Part shown: positions 17,181 through 26,090 of the stretch, one piece after another
Layout of the letters: each line of letters begins with the position of its first letter
Position numbering within the stretch: the stretch's first letter is position 1
NCBI RefSeq assembly: GCF_001277135.1
Contig: NZ_LHCF01000005.1
Coordinates: 1-39,450, forward strand
DNA length: 39,450 nucleotides
Direction of reading: 5' to 3'
Source: Candidatus Phytoplasma pruni
GTDB lineage: Bacteria; Bacillota_I; Bacilli_A; Acholeplasmatales; Acholeplasmataceae
Made by a program: the position numbers and the translations under genes
Notes under the pieces: generated by a model
Told to the model about the DNA's origin: nothing
The model's input: only the letters and a program-made list of their open reading frames with translations
Database searches by the model: none

Positions 17181-18063
17181 TCATGTCCCTTTTAAAAAAC
17201 CTTTAATGTATTTAGACTCTTTACAAAAAAGTTTATCTTTTGACGCTAATACTTTTATGATTTATACTGGAGCGCCACAAAACACTATTAGATCTGATTT
17301 GAAAAATGCTAACTTATTAGAAACTTTCGAACAAATGAAACAACATAATTTAGACCCTAATGATTTAGTAGGTCACGCACCTTATATTGTTAATTTAGCC
17401 AACCCTTCTTTAGCGAAAAGAACTTTCGCGATTGATTTTTTAACGAAAGAATTATATAGATTTGAACAAATGAAAATTGTTCGAATGGTACTTCATCCTG
17501 GCAATAACATGAATAAAAACAAAAGAGAAGCGATAGAATTTATCGCTTCAGGCATCAACCAAATTTTTAAAAATACTGCTGATTTAAAGGTGGGGATAGC
17601 TTTAGAAACTATGGCCGGTAAAGGAAACGAAATAGGCGCTTCTTTTCAAGATTTAAAAGATATTATTATTTTGATTAAAGATGAAAAAAGAATTTCTGTC
17701 TGTTTTGATACTTGTCATGTTTTTGATTCTGGTTATGATATTAAAAATAACTTTGAATTAGTGATGGAAAAATTCGATTCTATTGTGGGTCAACAATATT
17801 TATCTGTTTTTCATATTAACGATTCTAAAAATGTTTTAGGTAGTCGAAAAGATCGTCATGAAAATATTGGTTACGGAAATATCGGTTTTGAAGCTTTAAT
17901 TAATATTATTTATCATCCTTCTTTTTTATCTTTACCAAAAATATTAGAAACCCCTTTTATTAATGGTTTCGCCCCTTATAAAGAAGAAATAAAAATGATT
18001 AAAGAAAAAACCTTTAACCCTAATTTGAAAAAAGTTTTGAAGAAAAGGTTTAAAAAAATATAA
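17164..18063 (+). CDS. nfo: Endonuclease IV (AP endonuclease)
   Basis: Cuts DNA at abasic sites during base excision repair; a TIM-barrel enzyme with three metal ions. 299 residues. The start MIKIGSHVPFKKP matches the family, so ATG 17164 is chosen over the ATG 48 bases upstream. Metal-binding stretches are visible in order: the IGSH start, VLHPGNN, ALETMAGKGNEIG, CFDTCHVFDSGYD, VFHINDSKN with DRHENIGYG, and ILETPF near the end. It overlaps the helicase gene by 17 bases, and AGAAGAG upstream serves as ribosome-binding site. A strong terminator follows it. Confidence 0.95.
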   Translation: MIKIGSHVPFKKPLMYLDSLQKSLSFDANTFMIYTGAPQNTIRSDLKNANLLETFEQMKQHNLDPNDLVGHAPYIVNLANPSLAKRTFAIDFLTKELYRFEQMKIVRMVLHPGNNMNKNKREAIEFIASGINQIFKNTADLKVGIALETMAGKGNEIGASFQDLKDIIILIKDEKRISVCFDTCHVFDSGYDIKNNFELVMEKFDSIVGQQYLSVFHINDSKNVLGSRKDRHENIGYGNIGFEALINIIYHPSFLSLPKILETPFINGFAPYKEEIKMIKEKTFNPNLKKVLKKRFKKI

Positions 18064-18100
18064 AAGACTCATTAGACGATAAAGAAATGAGAGAAATGAA

Positions 18101-18130
18101 AAAGCTATGTAAAAACACATAGCTTTTTTT
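18101..18130 (+). terminator. Rho-independent terminator after nfo
   Basis: AAAGCTATGT (18101-18110) and ACATAGCTTT (18117-18126) form a perfect 10-bp stem over a 6-base loop, followed by T. Confidence 0.92.
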
Positions 18131-18409
18131 GTTGTTTGATAACTGGTTTTTCTTTTTTGGCAGACACAAAAGAGTTATTTTTAGCAAAAACTCTTAGTAA
18201 ATGTTATGAGAAATCTTTCTGAGAGATAAAAGTTTATATTTCTTCTTAAACAAGCCTTTTGGACAAGTTTTTAACCCTTTTTGATTTGGATAAGGCATAA
18301 AAAAATGTATAAATTTTCTCCACGCTCTTGAAAAAAAAAAAAACCATATATAATGTATATTGATATGTAGCAATTTATTAAATAATATAAAAAGGAGCAT
18401 TTTTTATAT
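18131..18409 (+). other. Leader region of the opp operon
   Basis: No gene supported. It holds a promoter-like pair at 18328-18354, a run of A (18331-18343) and the AAAGGAG ribosome-binding site at 18391-18397 for oppA. The segment before 18300 shows no structure I could recognise. Confidence 0.5.
18328..18354 (+). promoter_or_regulatory. Promoter of the opp operon
   Basis: TTGAAA at 18328-18333 and TATAAT at 18349-18354 are 15 bases apart, slightly short, with an A-tract as spacer. The -10 lies 56 bases before the oppA start. Confidence 0.6.
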
Positions 18410-19984
18410 ATGTCAAAAATCAAAAATAGTAAGAAATTAGTAATTATAGTTTCTAGTGTTTTATTAGTTTGTGGTACGCTTTATTTTTATAAACGTGGAA
18501 AAGAGACAGATAAGGCGGCAAAAGAAACTGTTAAAACTGTTAATATGGTTTGGGCAGCAGATATTAAAGGTTTCGATCCGACTAACAAAATACATTCCAG
18601 TTCTTCAGTTTCCGCAAAGCTTTATTCAGCCGTTCACGATACTTTAATTGTTGAGGATAAAGTTAATGAAAAAACAGTTGGTAGGTTGGCTGAAAAATGG
18701 GTTAAGGTCGGGAATGAAATTACTTTCACTCTTCGTGATGATATCTTTTTTCATAATGGCCAACCTGTAACAACCGAAGATGTTGTATATTCTCTTCAAA
18801 AAGGAATAAACAACAATAATAATGATTATTCAGATATTATTCAAGATTTGAATGTTTTAGATGATAAAAAAGTAAAAGTTACAATTAAAAATGATATTTT
18901 ATGGTGGACTTCTTTTTTAGCAAGTTATAGAATTTTATGTAAATCTGAAGTTGAAGCTGACAATGATAAAGGTGTTAAAGTCGGTGCAGGTCCATATAAA
19001 TTAGTTCATTATGAACGCGATGACAAAATGTCGTTTGAACTTTTTGAAAATTATTGGAACAAAGAAGCCATCAAAGAAAGCCCGAAAAAATTGATGGTTA
19101 AAATTCAAAAATCATTTGAAACCACTTTACAAGAATTAGAAACAGGAACAATTGACTTAGCTACGGAAGTTCCCTCTGATAAGGTTAATTCTTTAAAAGA
19201 AAAAATATCTAATGGAACACTTAAAGGTTTAGAAATAGTAGAAAATACAAACGCTTCCGTTTTGCAAATTTATATGAATGCAGCGCGCACAAAAAAACCA
19301 GCACGTCAAGCGATAAGTTTAGCTTTAAATTTCCCTCCAATGATTTCTGCTTTACAATTGCCTGTAACACCCTTAGATACTTACGTTCCAAGCTGTTTAG
19401 TTGGACACAATAAACAAATTAAACGCAAATACGATATGGACGAAGCTAAAATAATAGTAAGCGGATTATCAACTGAAGATAAAAAAATTAAATTAGGTTA
19501 CGCCGGTAAAGAAAGTCCTCAACTTCCTAATAAAATAGCAGAAAGTTTAAGAGAAGCTGGTTTTGATGTTACAACAGAAACAGCTGACTTTAATGCTTTT
19601 TTATCAGAAGTGAAAGAACCCACTTCTTCCTATAATATGGTTTTAATGGGCGAATTACATGAAATGAGTTACGGCCACAAAGCTTTATGTGATTATTTCT
19701 TAAAGGATTCTGTATATGCTTTACCTCACATTCAACAAGGCGATGCAACAGATAAAGCTAAAGGCGAAGTGATAGATTCTAAATTGAGACAAACTCAAAA
19801 AGAAAGCAATTTAAAAACATATACAACTTTAGTAAAAGAAGTTCAACAAATTTTAAATGATGAAGTTTATGTAATACCTATTTACGAAGGAAAATTGCAC
19901 TTCTTAAAATCTTCTAAAATAAAAGACTTTACATGTGATATTTTTTCTAGAATAGATTGGGAAAAAATAAAAAAATTAGCATAA
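18410..19984 (+). CDS. oppA: Oligo/dipeptide ABC transporter, substrate-binding protein
   Basis: Family 5 solute-binding protein that captures peptides outside the cell. 524 residues, family size. It has an N-terminal helix (KLVIIVSSVLLVCGTLYFY, about residues 9-27). A cysteine sits in it, but LLVC is a poor lipobox, so it may be anchored by the helix rather than by lipid. The mature part starts with the family pattern VNMVWAADIKGFDPT, then VSAKLYSAVHDTLI, the diagnostic stretch VTFTLRDD-like (EITFTLRDDIFFHNGQP) and VTTEDVVYSLQKG. It is the first gene of the opp operon and is separated from oppB by a strong hairpin that may keep its expression higher than that of the membrane parts. The substrate (di- or oligopeptide) cannot be told from sequence; dppA is an equal name. 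Confidence 0.9.
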   Translation: MSKIKNSKKLVIIVSSVLLVCGTLYFYKRGKETDKAAKETVKTVNMVWAADIKGFDPTNKIHSSSSVSAKLYSAVHDTLIVEDKVNEKTVGRLAEKWVKVGNEITFTLRDDIFFHNGQPVTTEDVVYSLQKGINNNNNDYSDIIQDLNVLDDKKVKVTIKNDILWWTSFLASYRILCKSEVEADNDKGVKVGAGPYKLVHYERDDKMSFELFENYWNKEAIKESPKKLMVKIQKSFETTLQELETGTIDLATEVPSDKVNSLKEKISNGTLKGLEIVENTNASVLQIYMNAARTKKPARQAISLALNFPPMISALQLPVTPLDTYVPSCLVGHNKQIKRKYDMDEAKIIVSGLSTEDKKIKLGYAGKESPQLPNKIAESLREAGFDVTTETADFNAFLSEVKEPTSSYNMVLMGELHEMSYGHKALCDYFLKDSVYALPHIQQGDATDKAKGEVIDSKLRQTQKESNLKTYTTLVKEVQQILNDEVYVIPIYEGKLHFLKSSKIKDFTCDIFSRIDWEKIKKLA

Positions 19985-19990
19985 AAAAAC

Positions 19991-20055
19991 AATGATGAGT
20001 TTTAATCTGAATTACATATTTTTATATTTGGGTTAAAAACCCATCATTCTTTTTT
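19991..20055 (+). terminator. Long hairpin between oppA and oppB, attenuator-like
   Basis: AATGATGAGTTTTAA (19991-20005) pairs with TTAAAAACCCATCATT (20033-20048) with one mismatch and one bulge. An alternative small hairpin, GGGTT/AACCC, lies within the right part. Six T follow at 20050-20055. A partial terminator here would set the ratio of binding protein to permease. Confidence 0.7.
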
Positions 20056-20084
20056 AAATAATAAAATAATTTTGAGGATAAAAA

Positions 20085-21014
20085 ATGATAAAATACATTT
20101 CAAAAAAATTTTGTTATAACATGATGATTTTTATATCTGTTATTTTTATAAGTTTTTTTGCCGTTAAATTAATACCTGGCGATCCTATTAGTGCGATTGC
20201 AGGGTTGAAAGGTGGCAACCTAGCACAAAGAAAAGTTTTAGAACGCGACTTAGGCCTTGATTTGCCTTTGTTAAAACAATTTACCAACTACTTAACACAA
20301 ATATTTTTTCATTTTGATTTCGGCAAATCGTATTATAATGATAAATTGCCAGCCGTAAAATTATTTTTTAAAGCTTTCAATAACACTTTTAAATTAGCGC
20401 TATTGAGCACTTTAATTGGTTCTTTATTAGGCATTTTATTCGGAGTTCTTTCGTCTTATTGGCAAGGTAAGAAAAAAAACTTACTTTTAAACGGTCTTTC
20501 TGTTTTTGTCATGTCGTCTCCTACTTTTGTTATCGCTTTTTTAATGCAATTATATTTAGGAAAAATGTTTCATTTGCCTAGATCAGGTTTTGACACTTTG
20601 CAAGCGATGATTTTACCTGTTTTAAGTTTATCTTTAGTCGTGAGTGTTTCGGTTTTTAAAATAACTCAAACCAGCATGAAAGAAACATTAGAACAACCTT
20701 ATATTAAAGCAGCTTACGCTAAAGGATTGTCCAAAAATCATATTATGTTTAAATATGCTTTAAAAAACGCGTTAATTCCTGTTGTGGCTCATATAGTTTT
20801 AATGTTTAGTTATTTAATCGGTGGAGCTATAATTACTGAATTTGTTTTCAACATTAAAGGAATTGGAAGTTTAATTATCTCATCATTCGAGAATAGAGAT
20901 TATTTAGTATTACAAGGCAGCATCATTTTATTAGCTTTATTCATTAGCCTTTTTAACTTATTGTTAGATTTTGTTTACGCTTTATTAGAACCTCGTATAA
21001 ATAAAAAAGTTTAA
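20085..21014 (+). CDS. oppB: Oligo/dipeptide ABC transporter, permease B
   Basis: 309 residues, about six membrane helices. The N-terminal helix and FFAVKLIPGDPISAIAG are typical of OppB/DppB (the PGDP motif), followed by LERDLGLDLPLLKQF. The EAA loop that touches the ATPases is YIKAAYAKGLSKNHIMFKYA with ALKNALIPV. The C-terminal FNIKGIGSLIISSFENRDY segment also fits DppB. A GAGGA ribosome-binding site precedes ATG 20085. The gene is intact and follows the inter-cistronic hairpin. Confidence 0.93.
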   Translation: MIKYISKKFCYNMMIFISVIFISFFAVKLIPGDPISAIAGLKGGNLAQRKVLERDLGLDLPLLKQFTNYLTQIFFHFDFGKSYYNDKLPAVKLFFKAFNNTFKLALLSTLIGSLLGILFGVLSSYWQGKKKNLLLNGLSVFVMSSPTFVIAFLMQLYLGKMFHLPRSGFDTLQAMILPVLSLSLVVSVSVFKITQTSMKETLEQPYIKAAYAKGLSKNHIMFKYALKNALIPVVAHIVLMFSYLIGGAIITEFVFNIKGIGSLIISSFENRDYLVLQGSIILLALFISLFNLLLDFVYALLEPRINKKV

Positions 21015-21051
21015 ATGCATAAATTTTCAAAGAAAGGATAATCAAATTTAA

Positions 21052-21911
21052 ATGTTAAAAATAAAAAAATACCACAATCGATTCATACGATTTTTAAAAC
21101 AATCAAAAGCAATAAAAAGATTTTAATTGGTTTTTTATTTTTAACCCTTTTAATTGTATTCTCTTTTGTGATGCCTTTTTTTTCTTTTATCAAAAATCCT
21201 AATGTATCACCTTATAAACGCTTACAAGGAATTAGTTGGACCCATTGGATGGGAACTGATTCCACTGGTAGAGATTTATTTAGTAGAGTGATATATGGAG
21301 CTAAAATTTCTTTACAAATAGCTTTTTATTCTGTTGTAATAAGTAGCATAATAGGTTCTTGTTTAGGAATTATGGCGGGTTATTTTAGAGGATTTTTTGA
21401 TACTGTGATTAATTTTGTATGTGATATTTTGGTAGTTTTTCCTGATGTTATTTTAGCTATCGTAATTATGTTCTTTTTAAATAAAAGCATGACTTCGTTA
21501 GTGATTGTTTTAATTATTTCCCGTATTCCTTCTTTTATCAGAGTGATGAGAGCTAATACGATGAAAATAAAACAAAAAGATTTTATTAAAACTTCTAAAG
21601 CGTTAGGGGCGAGCGATATCAAAATTATTTTTAGACATGTTTTACCTCATTTAACGTCTTTTTTCATCATTCAAATTACTTTAAGCATGTCATCCGCTAT
21701 TCTAACTGCTTCAGGATTAGGTTTTATCGGTTTAGGACTAGATCCACAAATTCCTGAATGGGGAAGTATTTTAAGCTCCAGTAAAAGCGATATAAGATGG
21801 CATTTTCATCTGTTTTTAGGGCCTTTCATTGTGATCGTTTTAACGTGTTTATCTTTTAATTTGATAGGTTCTGGTTTGATGGAATATTTTGACCCTAACA
21901 ATGAACAATAA
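21052..21911 (+). CDS. oppC: Oligo/dipeptide ABC transporter, permease C, apparent frameshift near the start
   Basis: Diagnostic OppC/DppC stretches are present: HWMGTDSTGRDLFSRVIYGA, the EAA loop IKTSKALGASDIKIIFRHVL and GLGFIGLGLDPQIPEWG. The open frame has no ATG before 21171 (GTG at 21168), which would cut off the first membrane helix KKILIGFLFLTLLIVFSFV. That helix is encoded upstream in the same frame back to 21042. ATG 21052, with AAAGGA upstream, is one base out of frame; one extra A in either the A5 run (21057-21061) or the A7 run (21063-21069) would join them and give 286 residues, normal for DppC. Without this, the cell would need a rare start codon. Confidence 0.88.
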
Positions 21912-22074
21912 GAATAATAAATCTTTTTTCAACTAATCTGAAAAAGATGGCTAACCAAAAGATTTCTTGAGGATGATAAAAGAATGATAATTGGTTCCCT
22001 CTAAAAAGATTTCTTTTTAATAAAAAAACGTGGTTTTAAGTCTTATTTAAACAAATAAAAAGGATTTGAAAAAA

Positions 22075-23058
22075 ATGATAAAAAATAAAATTTTAATTCA
22101 AACACAAAATTTATCTAAATTTTTTGATTTAAAAAAGGCTTTTTTGAAAAAAAATAATATCGTTTTAAAAGCTAATAATAATATTAATTTATCCGTTTTT
22201 CAAGGAGAAACTTTAAGTGTTGTGGGCGGCTCTGGTTCGGGAAAATCAACTTTAGGACAAACTATTTTACAAATTGAAAAACCTACTTCGGGTAATGTTT
22301 TTTATTATAACGATGAACAGGAAATAGATTTAACGCTTTTATCCAATAAAGAAACACGTTTATTGAGAAAAGACTTACAAATTATTTTCCAAGACCCTTT
22401 TTCTTCTTTAAATCCTCATTTGAAAATAGGAGATATTATTGGCGAAGGTTTATTGATTCATAAAATGGCGAAAAGTAAAAATGATCCTGAATATAAAAAG
22501 ATGATTTTGCAGATGATGGAAAAATGTGGAGTTGATTTATCTTTTTATAATCGTTTCCCTCATCAATTATCTGGCGGACAAAGACAAAGGATATCTATTG
22601 CTAGAGCTTTGATTTTAAAGCCTAAATTTGTCGTTTGTGATGAGATAGTCTCAGCCTTAGATGTTTCTATTCAAGAGCAAATTTTAACCCTTTTAGATGA
22701 TTTAAAAAAACAATATCAATTGACTTTTTTGTTTATCACTCATGATTTAGGAGTAGCGCGTTATATTAGTGATCGTATAGCGGTTATGCATTTGGGTAAT
22801 TTAGTGGAATTAGCTCCTACAGAGAAAATTTTTAAAAATCCTCAACACCCTTATACTAAACAATTATTAAACGCTATTCCTAAGTTAGAAACAGAAAAAG
22901 AAAATTATTTTAAAATTACATATGAAACTGATAAAGTCTCTTTTTTATACATAGCAGGTCAAAACGATCTAGATTGGTACGAAGTGTCTCCTAATCATTT
23001 TGTTGCTTGTACTGTTAAAAATAAAAAAACCAGTCAAAAGGATGGCAAAAAAGCATGA
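22075..23058 (+). CDS. oppF: Oligo/dipeptide ABC transporter, ATP-binding protein F
   Basis: ATPase subunit of the importer. Walker A is GGSGSGKST, followed by LGQTILQIEKPTSG (the OppF/DppF pattern). The Q-loop is IIFQDPFSSLNP, the signature LSGGQRQR, Walker B FVVCDEIVSALD, and the switch His is in FLFITHDLG. A C-terminal extension contains QHPYTKQLLNAIPK and a variant of the oligopeptide-transporter tail. ATG 22075 is preferred over the upstream in-frame TTG 22066 because AAAAGGA lies at 22059-22064. The 163 bases after oppC hold no gene. Its stop TGA overlaps the next ATG. Confidence 0.94.
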   Translation: MIKNKILIQTQNLSKFFDLKKAFLKKNNIVLKANNNINLSVFQGETLSVVGGSGSGKSTLGQTILQIEKPTSGNVFYYNDEQEIDLTLLSNKETRLLRKDLQIIFQDPFSSLNPHLKIGDIIGEGLLIHKMAKSKNDPEYKKMILQMMEKCGVDLSFYNRFPHQLSGGQRQRISIARALILKPKFVVCDEIVSALDVSIQEQILTLLDDLKKQYQLTFLFITHDLGVARYISDRIAVMHLGNLVELAPTEKIFKNPQHPYTKQLLNAIPKLETEKENYFKITYETDKVSFLYIAGQNDLDWYEVSPNHFVACTVKNKKTSQKDGKKA

Positions 23059-23843
23059 GTTTATTAAAAGTTAATAATTTACATACTTATTTTCAAACTC
23101 AAAAAGGTTTCATCAAAGCGGTGGAAGGGGTTAGTTTTGAATTGGAAGAAGGACGCACTTTAGGTATTGTAGGAGAATCTGGCAGTGGTAAAAGCCAAAC
23201 GGCTATGTCTATTTTACAATTGTTTGAACCCAATCAAAAAATATACCAAGGAGAAATTGTTTTTAACAAACAAGTTATTTCTAAGTTTAACGCTCAAGAA
23301 ATGCAGAAAATTCGTGGTAAAGAAATAGCAATGATTTTCCAAGATCCTATGGCAAGTCTGAATCCAGTTTTTAAAATTAAACACCAAATAATGGATGTTT
23401 TAATGTTACACCGTAAAATGAACAAAAAAGAAGCTTATAATAAAGCTTTAGAAATGTTAGATAAAGTAAAAATTAAAAATCCCCAAATGATTATGGAATC
23501 CTATCCTTATCAATTATCCGGCGGCATGTGTCAAAGAGTTATGATTTCGATTGCTTTAGTTTGTGAGCCTAAAATTTTAATAGCTGATGAAGCAACTACT
23601 GCTTTAGATGTTATCGTGCAAAAAGAAATTTTAAACTTAATGAATGAATTGAAAACAGAACAAAAGATCTCTATTTTGTTCATTACTCATGATTTAGGGG
23701 TTGTTTCTCAAATGGCAGATGATATTATCGTTATGTACGGAGGAAAAGTGGTAGAAAAAGGTTCTACTAAAGCGATCCTACATAATCCTCAACACCCTTA
23801 TACTAAATCATTATTAGCTAATTTTAAAAAAACCGGTATATAA
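23055..23843 (+). CDS. oppD: Oligo/dipeptide ABC transporter, ATP-binding protein D
   Basis: Second ATPase of the importer. Walker A GESGSGKSQTAMSIL, with Gln after the Lys-Ser, is typical of OppD/DppD. The Q-loop is MIFQDPMASLNP, the signature LSGGMCQRV, Walker B ILIADEATTALD and the switch FITHDLGVV. It is 262 residues, shorter than the usual 320-340: it ends soon after PQHPYTKSLLANF and lacks the C-terminal oligo_HPY extension. The gene overlaps oppF by four bases (ATGA). It is the last gene of the operon, followed by a strong terminator. Confidence 0.94.
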   Translation: MSLLKVNNLHTYFQTQKGFIKAVEGVSFELEEGRTLGIVGESGSGKSQTAMSILQLFEPNQKIYQGEIVFNKQVISKFNAQEMQKIRGKEIAMIFQDPMASLNPVFKIKHQIMDVLMLHRKMNKKEAYNKALEMLDKVKIKNPQMIMESYPYQLSGGMCQRVMISIALVCEPKILIADEATTALDVIVQKEILNLMNELKTEQKISILFITHDLGVVSQMADDIIVMYGGKVVEKGSTKAILHNPQHPYTKSLLANFKKTGI

Positions 23844-23886
23844 ACCTGTTGATATAAAGGATTATTGCCAAATATGATAAAGATAA

Positions 23887-23914
23887 AAAAGACCCTTTTA
23901 AAGGGTCTTTTTTA
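23887..23914. terminator. Bidirectional terminator between the opp and pot operons
   Basis: AAAAGACCCTTT and AAAGGGTCTTTT form a near-perfect palindrome with A-runs on one side and T-runs on the other, so it can end both convergent operons. Confidence 0.92.
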
Positions 23915-24065
23915 TTATTTGGAAAATTATTTTTGTTTTTTAAATTTTGGTTTATTTTTTCCATTAATTTGTGATTTTTTAACCGTTTTTATTACAAAAA
24001 TTAACATGAAAATTAACAAAACGAAAGTTGACTAAATGTATGACATTTTCGGCGCTCATGAATAA

Positions 24066-25274
24066 TTAATATTCATCCTTTTTATTTTTACGAAAAGATT
24101 TGATAAATGGGAATAAAAGCAGAAGTAAGATAATGAATAAATTGATAAATAATAAATAATTATCTTGTGGCCTTGGGTGAGCGTAAACTTCATTCCAAGA
24201 ATCATTTATTTCTTTTTTCGTTTCTTTATTATATTGATACATTTGATCGCCGTCTTTTATTTCAATCTGTAATTCGCCATCTTTTGTTTCCTTATAAGGC
24301 GAATCGTAACCGATAAATTCGGCGTTTTTGCTTATATTTTTTTCTTCCAACAAGAAGTTGATGAATTCATAAGCTCCTTTGGTGTTTGCGTTTTTCGGTA
24401 ACACGATGCTATCAACCCAAATATTGGTACCTCGTTCTTTTTCGTCGCCTTCATCAAAAGGATAAAAATCTAAATTTTTATTTTGTTTCATTAAGAATCT
24501 AGCGTCACCGGAATAAGTTAAAGAAATATCGTATTTTTCTTCGCCTTGGATTTTCATTTGATCAAGAAGTTGATCAGTAACAAAAGATAATTTATTATTG
24601 GTTTTTTTCAAGTCTAATAGCCACTCTTTAGCTTTAATGATTTGATCTGAAGTAGGGTTTTTAATATTCCCACCAGTAGCCTTTAAACCGATAAAAATAC
24701 CTTCAAAAGAATTATTATATAAAGAAATTTTCTTTTTCGGATTCATCATTGAATTTTTCCAATTTTGGATTTCATCCTTGTTTATTTTTTCTTTATTATA
24801 TAATAAACCTAAATTTCCCCAAAAATAAGGAATAGTGTAAGGTTTTATATTTTTAGGTAATTTATTATCATATACGCCTTTAAATGTTTTTGTCAATTTA
24901 TCTATTTCTTTTTTTTCTTTAAATTTATCAATTTTATTGTAATCAATTTTTTCCAATAAATTCGGATCTTCTTTGTTTAATTTTTCTATCGCGTATTCAC
25001 TCAAAATAGCAATATCGTATTTATCCCCGGCTTTCATTTTATTAACAGCCAATTCATTAGAAGAAAAAAAACTTTGTTTAATGACGTAGTCTGTTGATTG
25101 TTTGTTAAATTCAGTTATAAGACTGGGTTCTATAAATTCACCCCAATTAAACAAAATAATAGTTTGTTTTTCTGGATGAGAAGAGTCTTTTCTAATTATT
25201 TTATGTGCTAAATAAAAAACGCTAAAAAAGACCATCAAAAGACCGATCCACAAAAGATATTTTTTTTTATTCAT
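24066..25274 (-). CDS. potD: Spermidine/putrescine ABC transporter, substrate-binding protein, doubly anchored
   Basis: 402 residues. The binding domain shows the PotD pattern: TIILFNWGEFIEPSLITEF, MKAGDKYDIAILSEYAIEKL, PYFWGNLGLLYNKEKI and the WVDSIVLPKNANTKGAYEFI segment. The protein has an N-terminal helix (YLLWIGLLMVFFSVFYLAH) without a lipobox Cys. It also has a second hydrophobic helix at the C terminus (LLFINLFIILLLLLFPFI, about residues 374-391) followed by a basic tail. It therefore seems to be held to the membrane at both ends, unlike the lipid-anchored PotD of other Firmicutes. The gene overlaps potC by 8 bases and is the last gene of the operon. Confidence 0.92.
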   Translation of the reverse strand: MNKKKYLLWIGLLMVFFSVFYLAHKIIRKDSSHPEKQTIILFNWGEFIEPSLITEFNKQSTDYVIKQSFFSSNELAVNKMKAGDKYDIAILSEYAIEKLNKEDPNLLEKIDYNKIDKFKEKKEIDKLTKTFKGVYDNKLPKNIKPYTIPYFWGNLGLLYNKEKINKDEIQNWKNSMMNPKKKISLYNNSFEGIFIGLKATGGNIKNPTSDQIIKAKEWLLDLKKTNNKLSFVTDQLLDQMKIQGEEKYDISLTYSGDARFLMKQNKNLDFYPFDEGDEKERGTNIWVDSIVLPKNANTKGAYEFINFLLEEKNISKNAEFIGYDSPYKETKDGELQIEIKDGDQMYQYNKETKKEINDSWNEVYAHPRPQDNYLLFINLFIILLLLLFPFIKSFRKNKKDEY

Positions 25275-26073
25275 GTTTTTTAGAGTTTTTTCTTAATTTT
25301 AAATAATTTAATAAAATTTTACTTAGCACAAATAAAATTAAAATAGATGATAAAGCGTTAATAGTAGGATTAACGGTTCCTTTTAAGCTATAAATATAAG
25401 CGGATATATTTTGATAGTCTGCTCCACCAGCGAAATAAGAAATGATAAAATCATCAAAAGATAAAGCGAAAGCGATACTCGCGCCAGCCAACATCGAACC
25501 TTTTAATTGAGGCAAAAATACTTTGATAATGGTTTGCAAGGGTGTAGCGCCCAAATCATAAGAAGCTTCAATTGAATCTATATCTAAAGTAGAGGATTTA
25601 GCGTAAACAGTGACCAAAACATAAGGTACACTAAAAGAAATATGAGCTAATAACATACGCCAAAAACCACTAGTTAAACCCACAAAACTAAATAAAACAA
25701 ACAACGCTAAAGCGTTAATTATTTCTGGAAGAATGATTGGCAATTGGTTAACATTTAAAATCGCTTTACGCCATTTCTTTTTATAATTCATTAAAGAAAT
25801 AGCTGCTAAAGTGCCAAAAATAGTAGCAAAAAAGGTTGATAAGAAAGCGATTTGAAAAGTAACTATAATAGCGGATTTAATCGAATTATCTTGAAATATT
25901 TTATAATACCATTTAATCCCAAATTGGTTAAAATGCACTAAAGACGCAATTCTTCCTTCGTTTTCATTAAAAGAAAAAATAATTAAGGAAATAATAGGAA
26001 GATAAATAAAGATCATCATCAAAACCAAAAAGAGGGAGGAAAAATTAGTTTTATTTTTCTTTTGCATAATCAT
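25267..26073 (-). CDS. potC: Spermidine/putrescine ABC transporter, permease C
   Basis: 268 residues with about six membrane helices. The PotC features are the start LFLVLMMIFIYLPIISLIIF with SFNENEGR, the LPIILPEIINALALF segment and the EAA loop SIEASYDLGATPLQTIIKVF with LPQLKGSMLAG, followed by AFALSFDDFIISYF. AAAGG lies 5 bases before ATG 26073; a second ATG two codons in is also possible. It overlaps potD by 8 bases and follows potB after a 17-base gap. Confidence 0.93.
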   Translation of the reverse strand: MIMQKKNKTNFSSLFLVLMMIFIYLPIISLIIFSFNENEGRIASLVHFNQFGIKWYYKIFQDNSIKSAIIVTFQIAFLSTFFATIFGTLAAISLMNYKKKWRKAILNVNQLPIILPEIINALALFVLFSFVGLTSGFWRMLLAHISFSVPYVLVTVYAKSSTLDIDSIEASYDLGATPLQTIIKVFLPQLKGSMLAGASIAFALSFDDFIISYFAGGADYQNISAYIYSLKGTVNPTINALSSILILFVLSKILLNYLKLRKNSKKHE

Positions 26074-26090
26074 TATTACCTTTATATTTG

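Noticed and set aside
18194-18400. A 68-codon minus-strand frame between nfo and oppA
   Set aside because: No ribosome-binding site, no recognisable features, and it covers the oppA promoter and leader.
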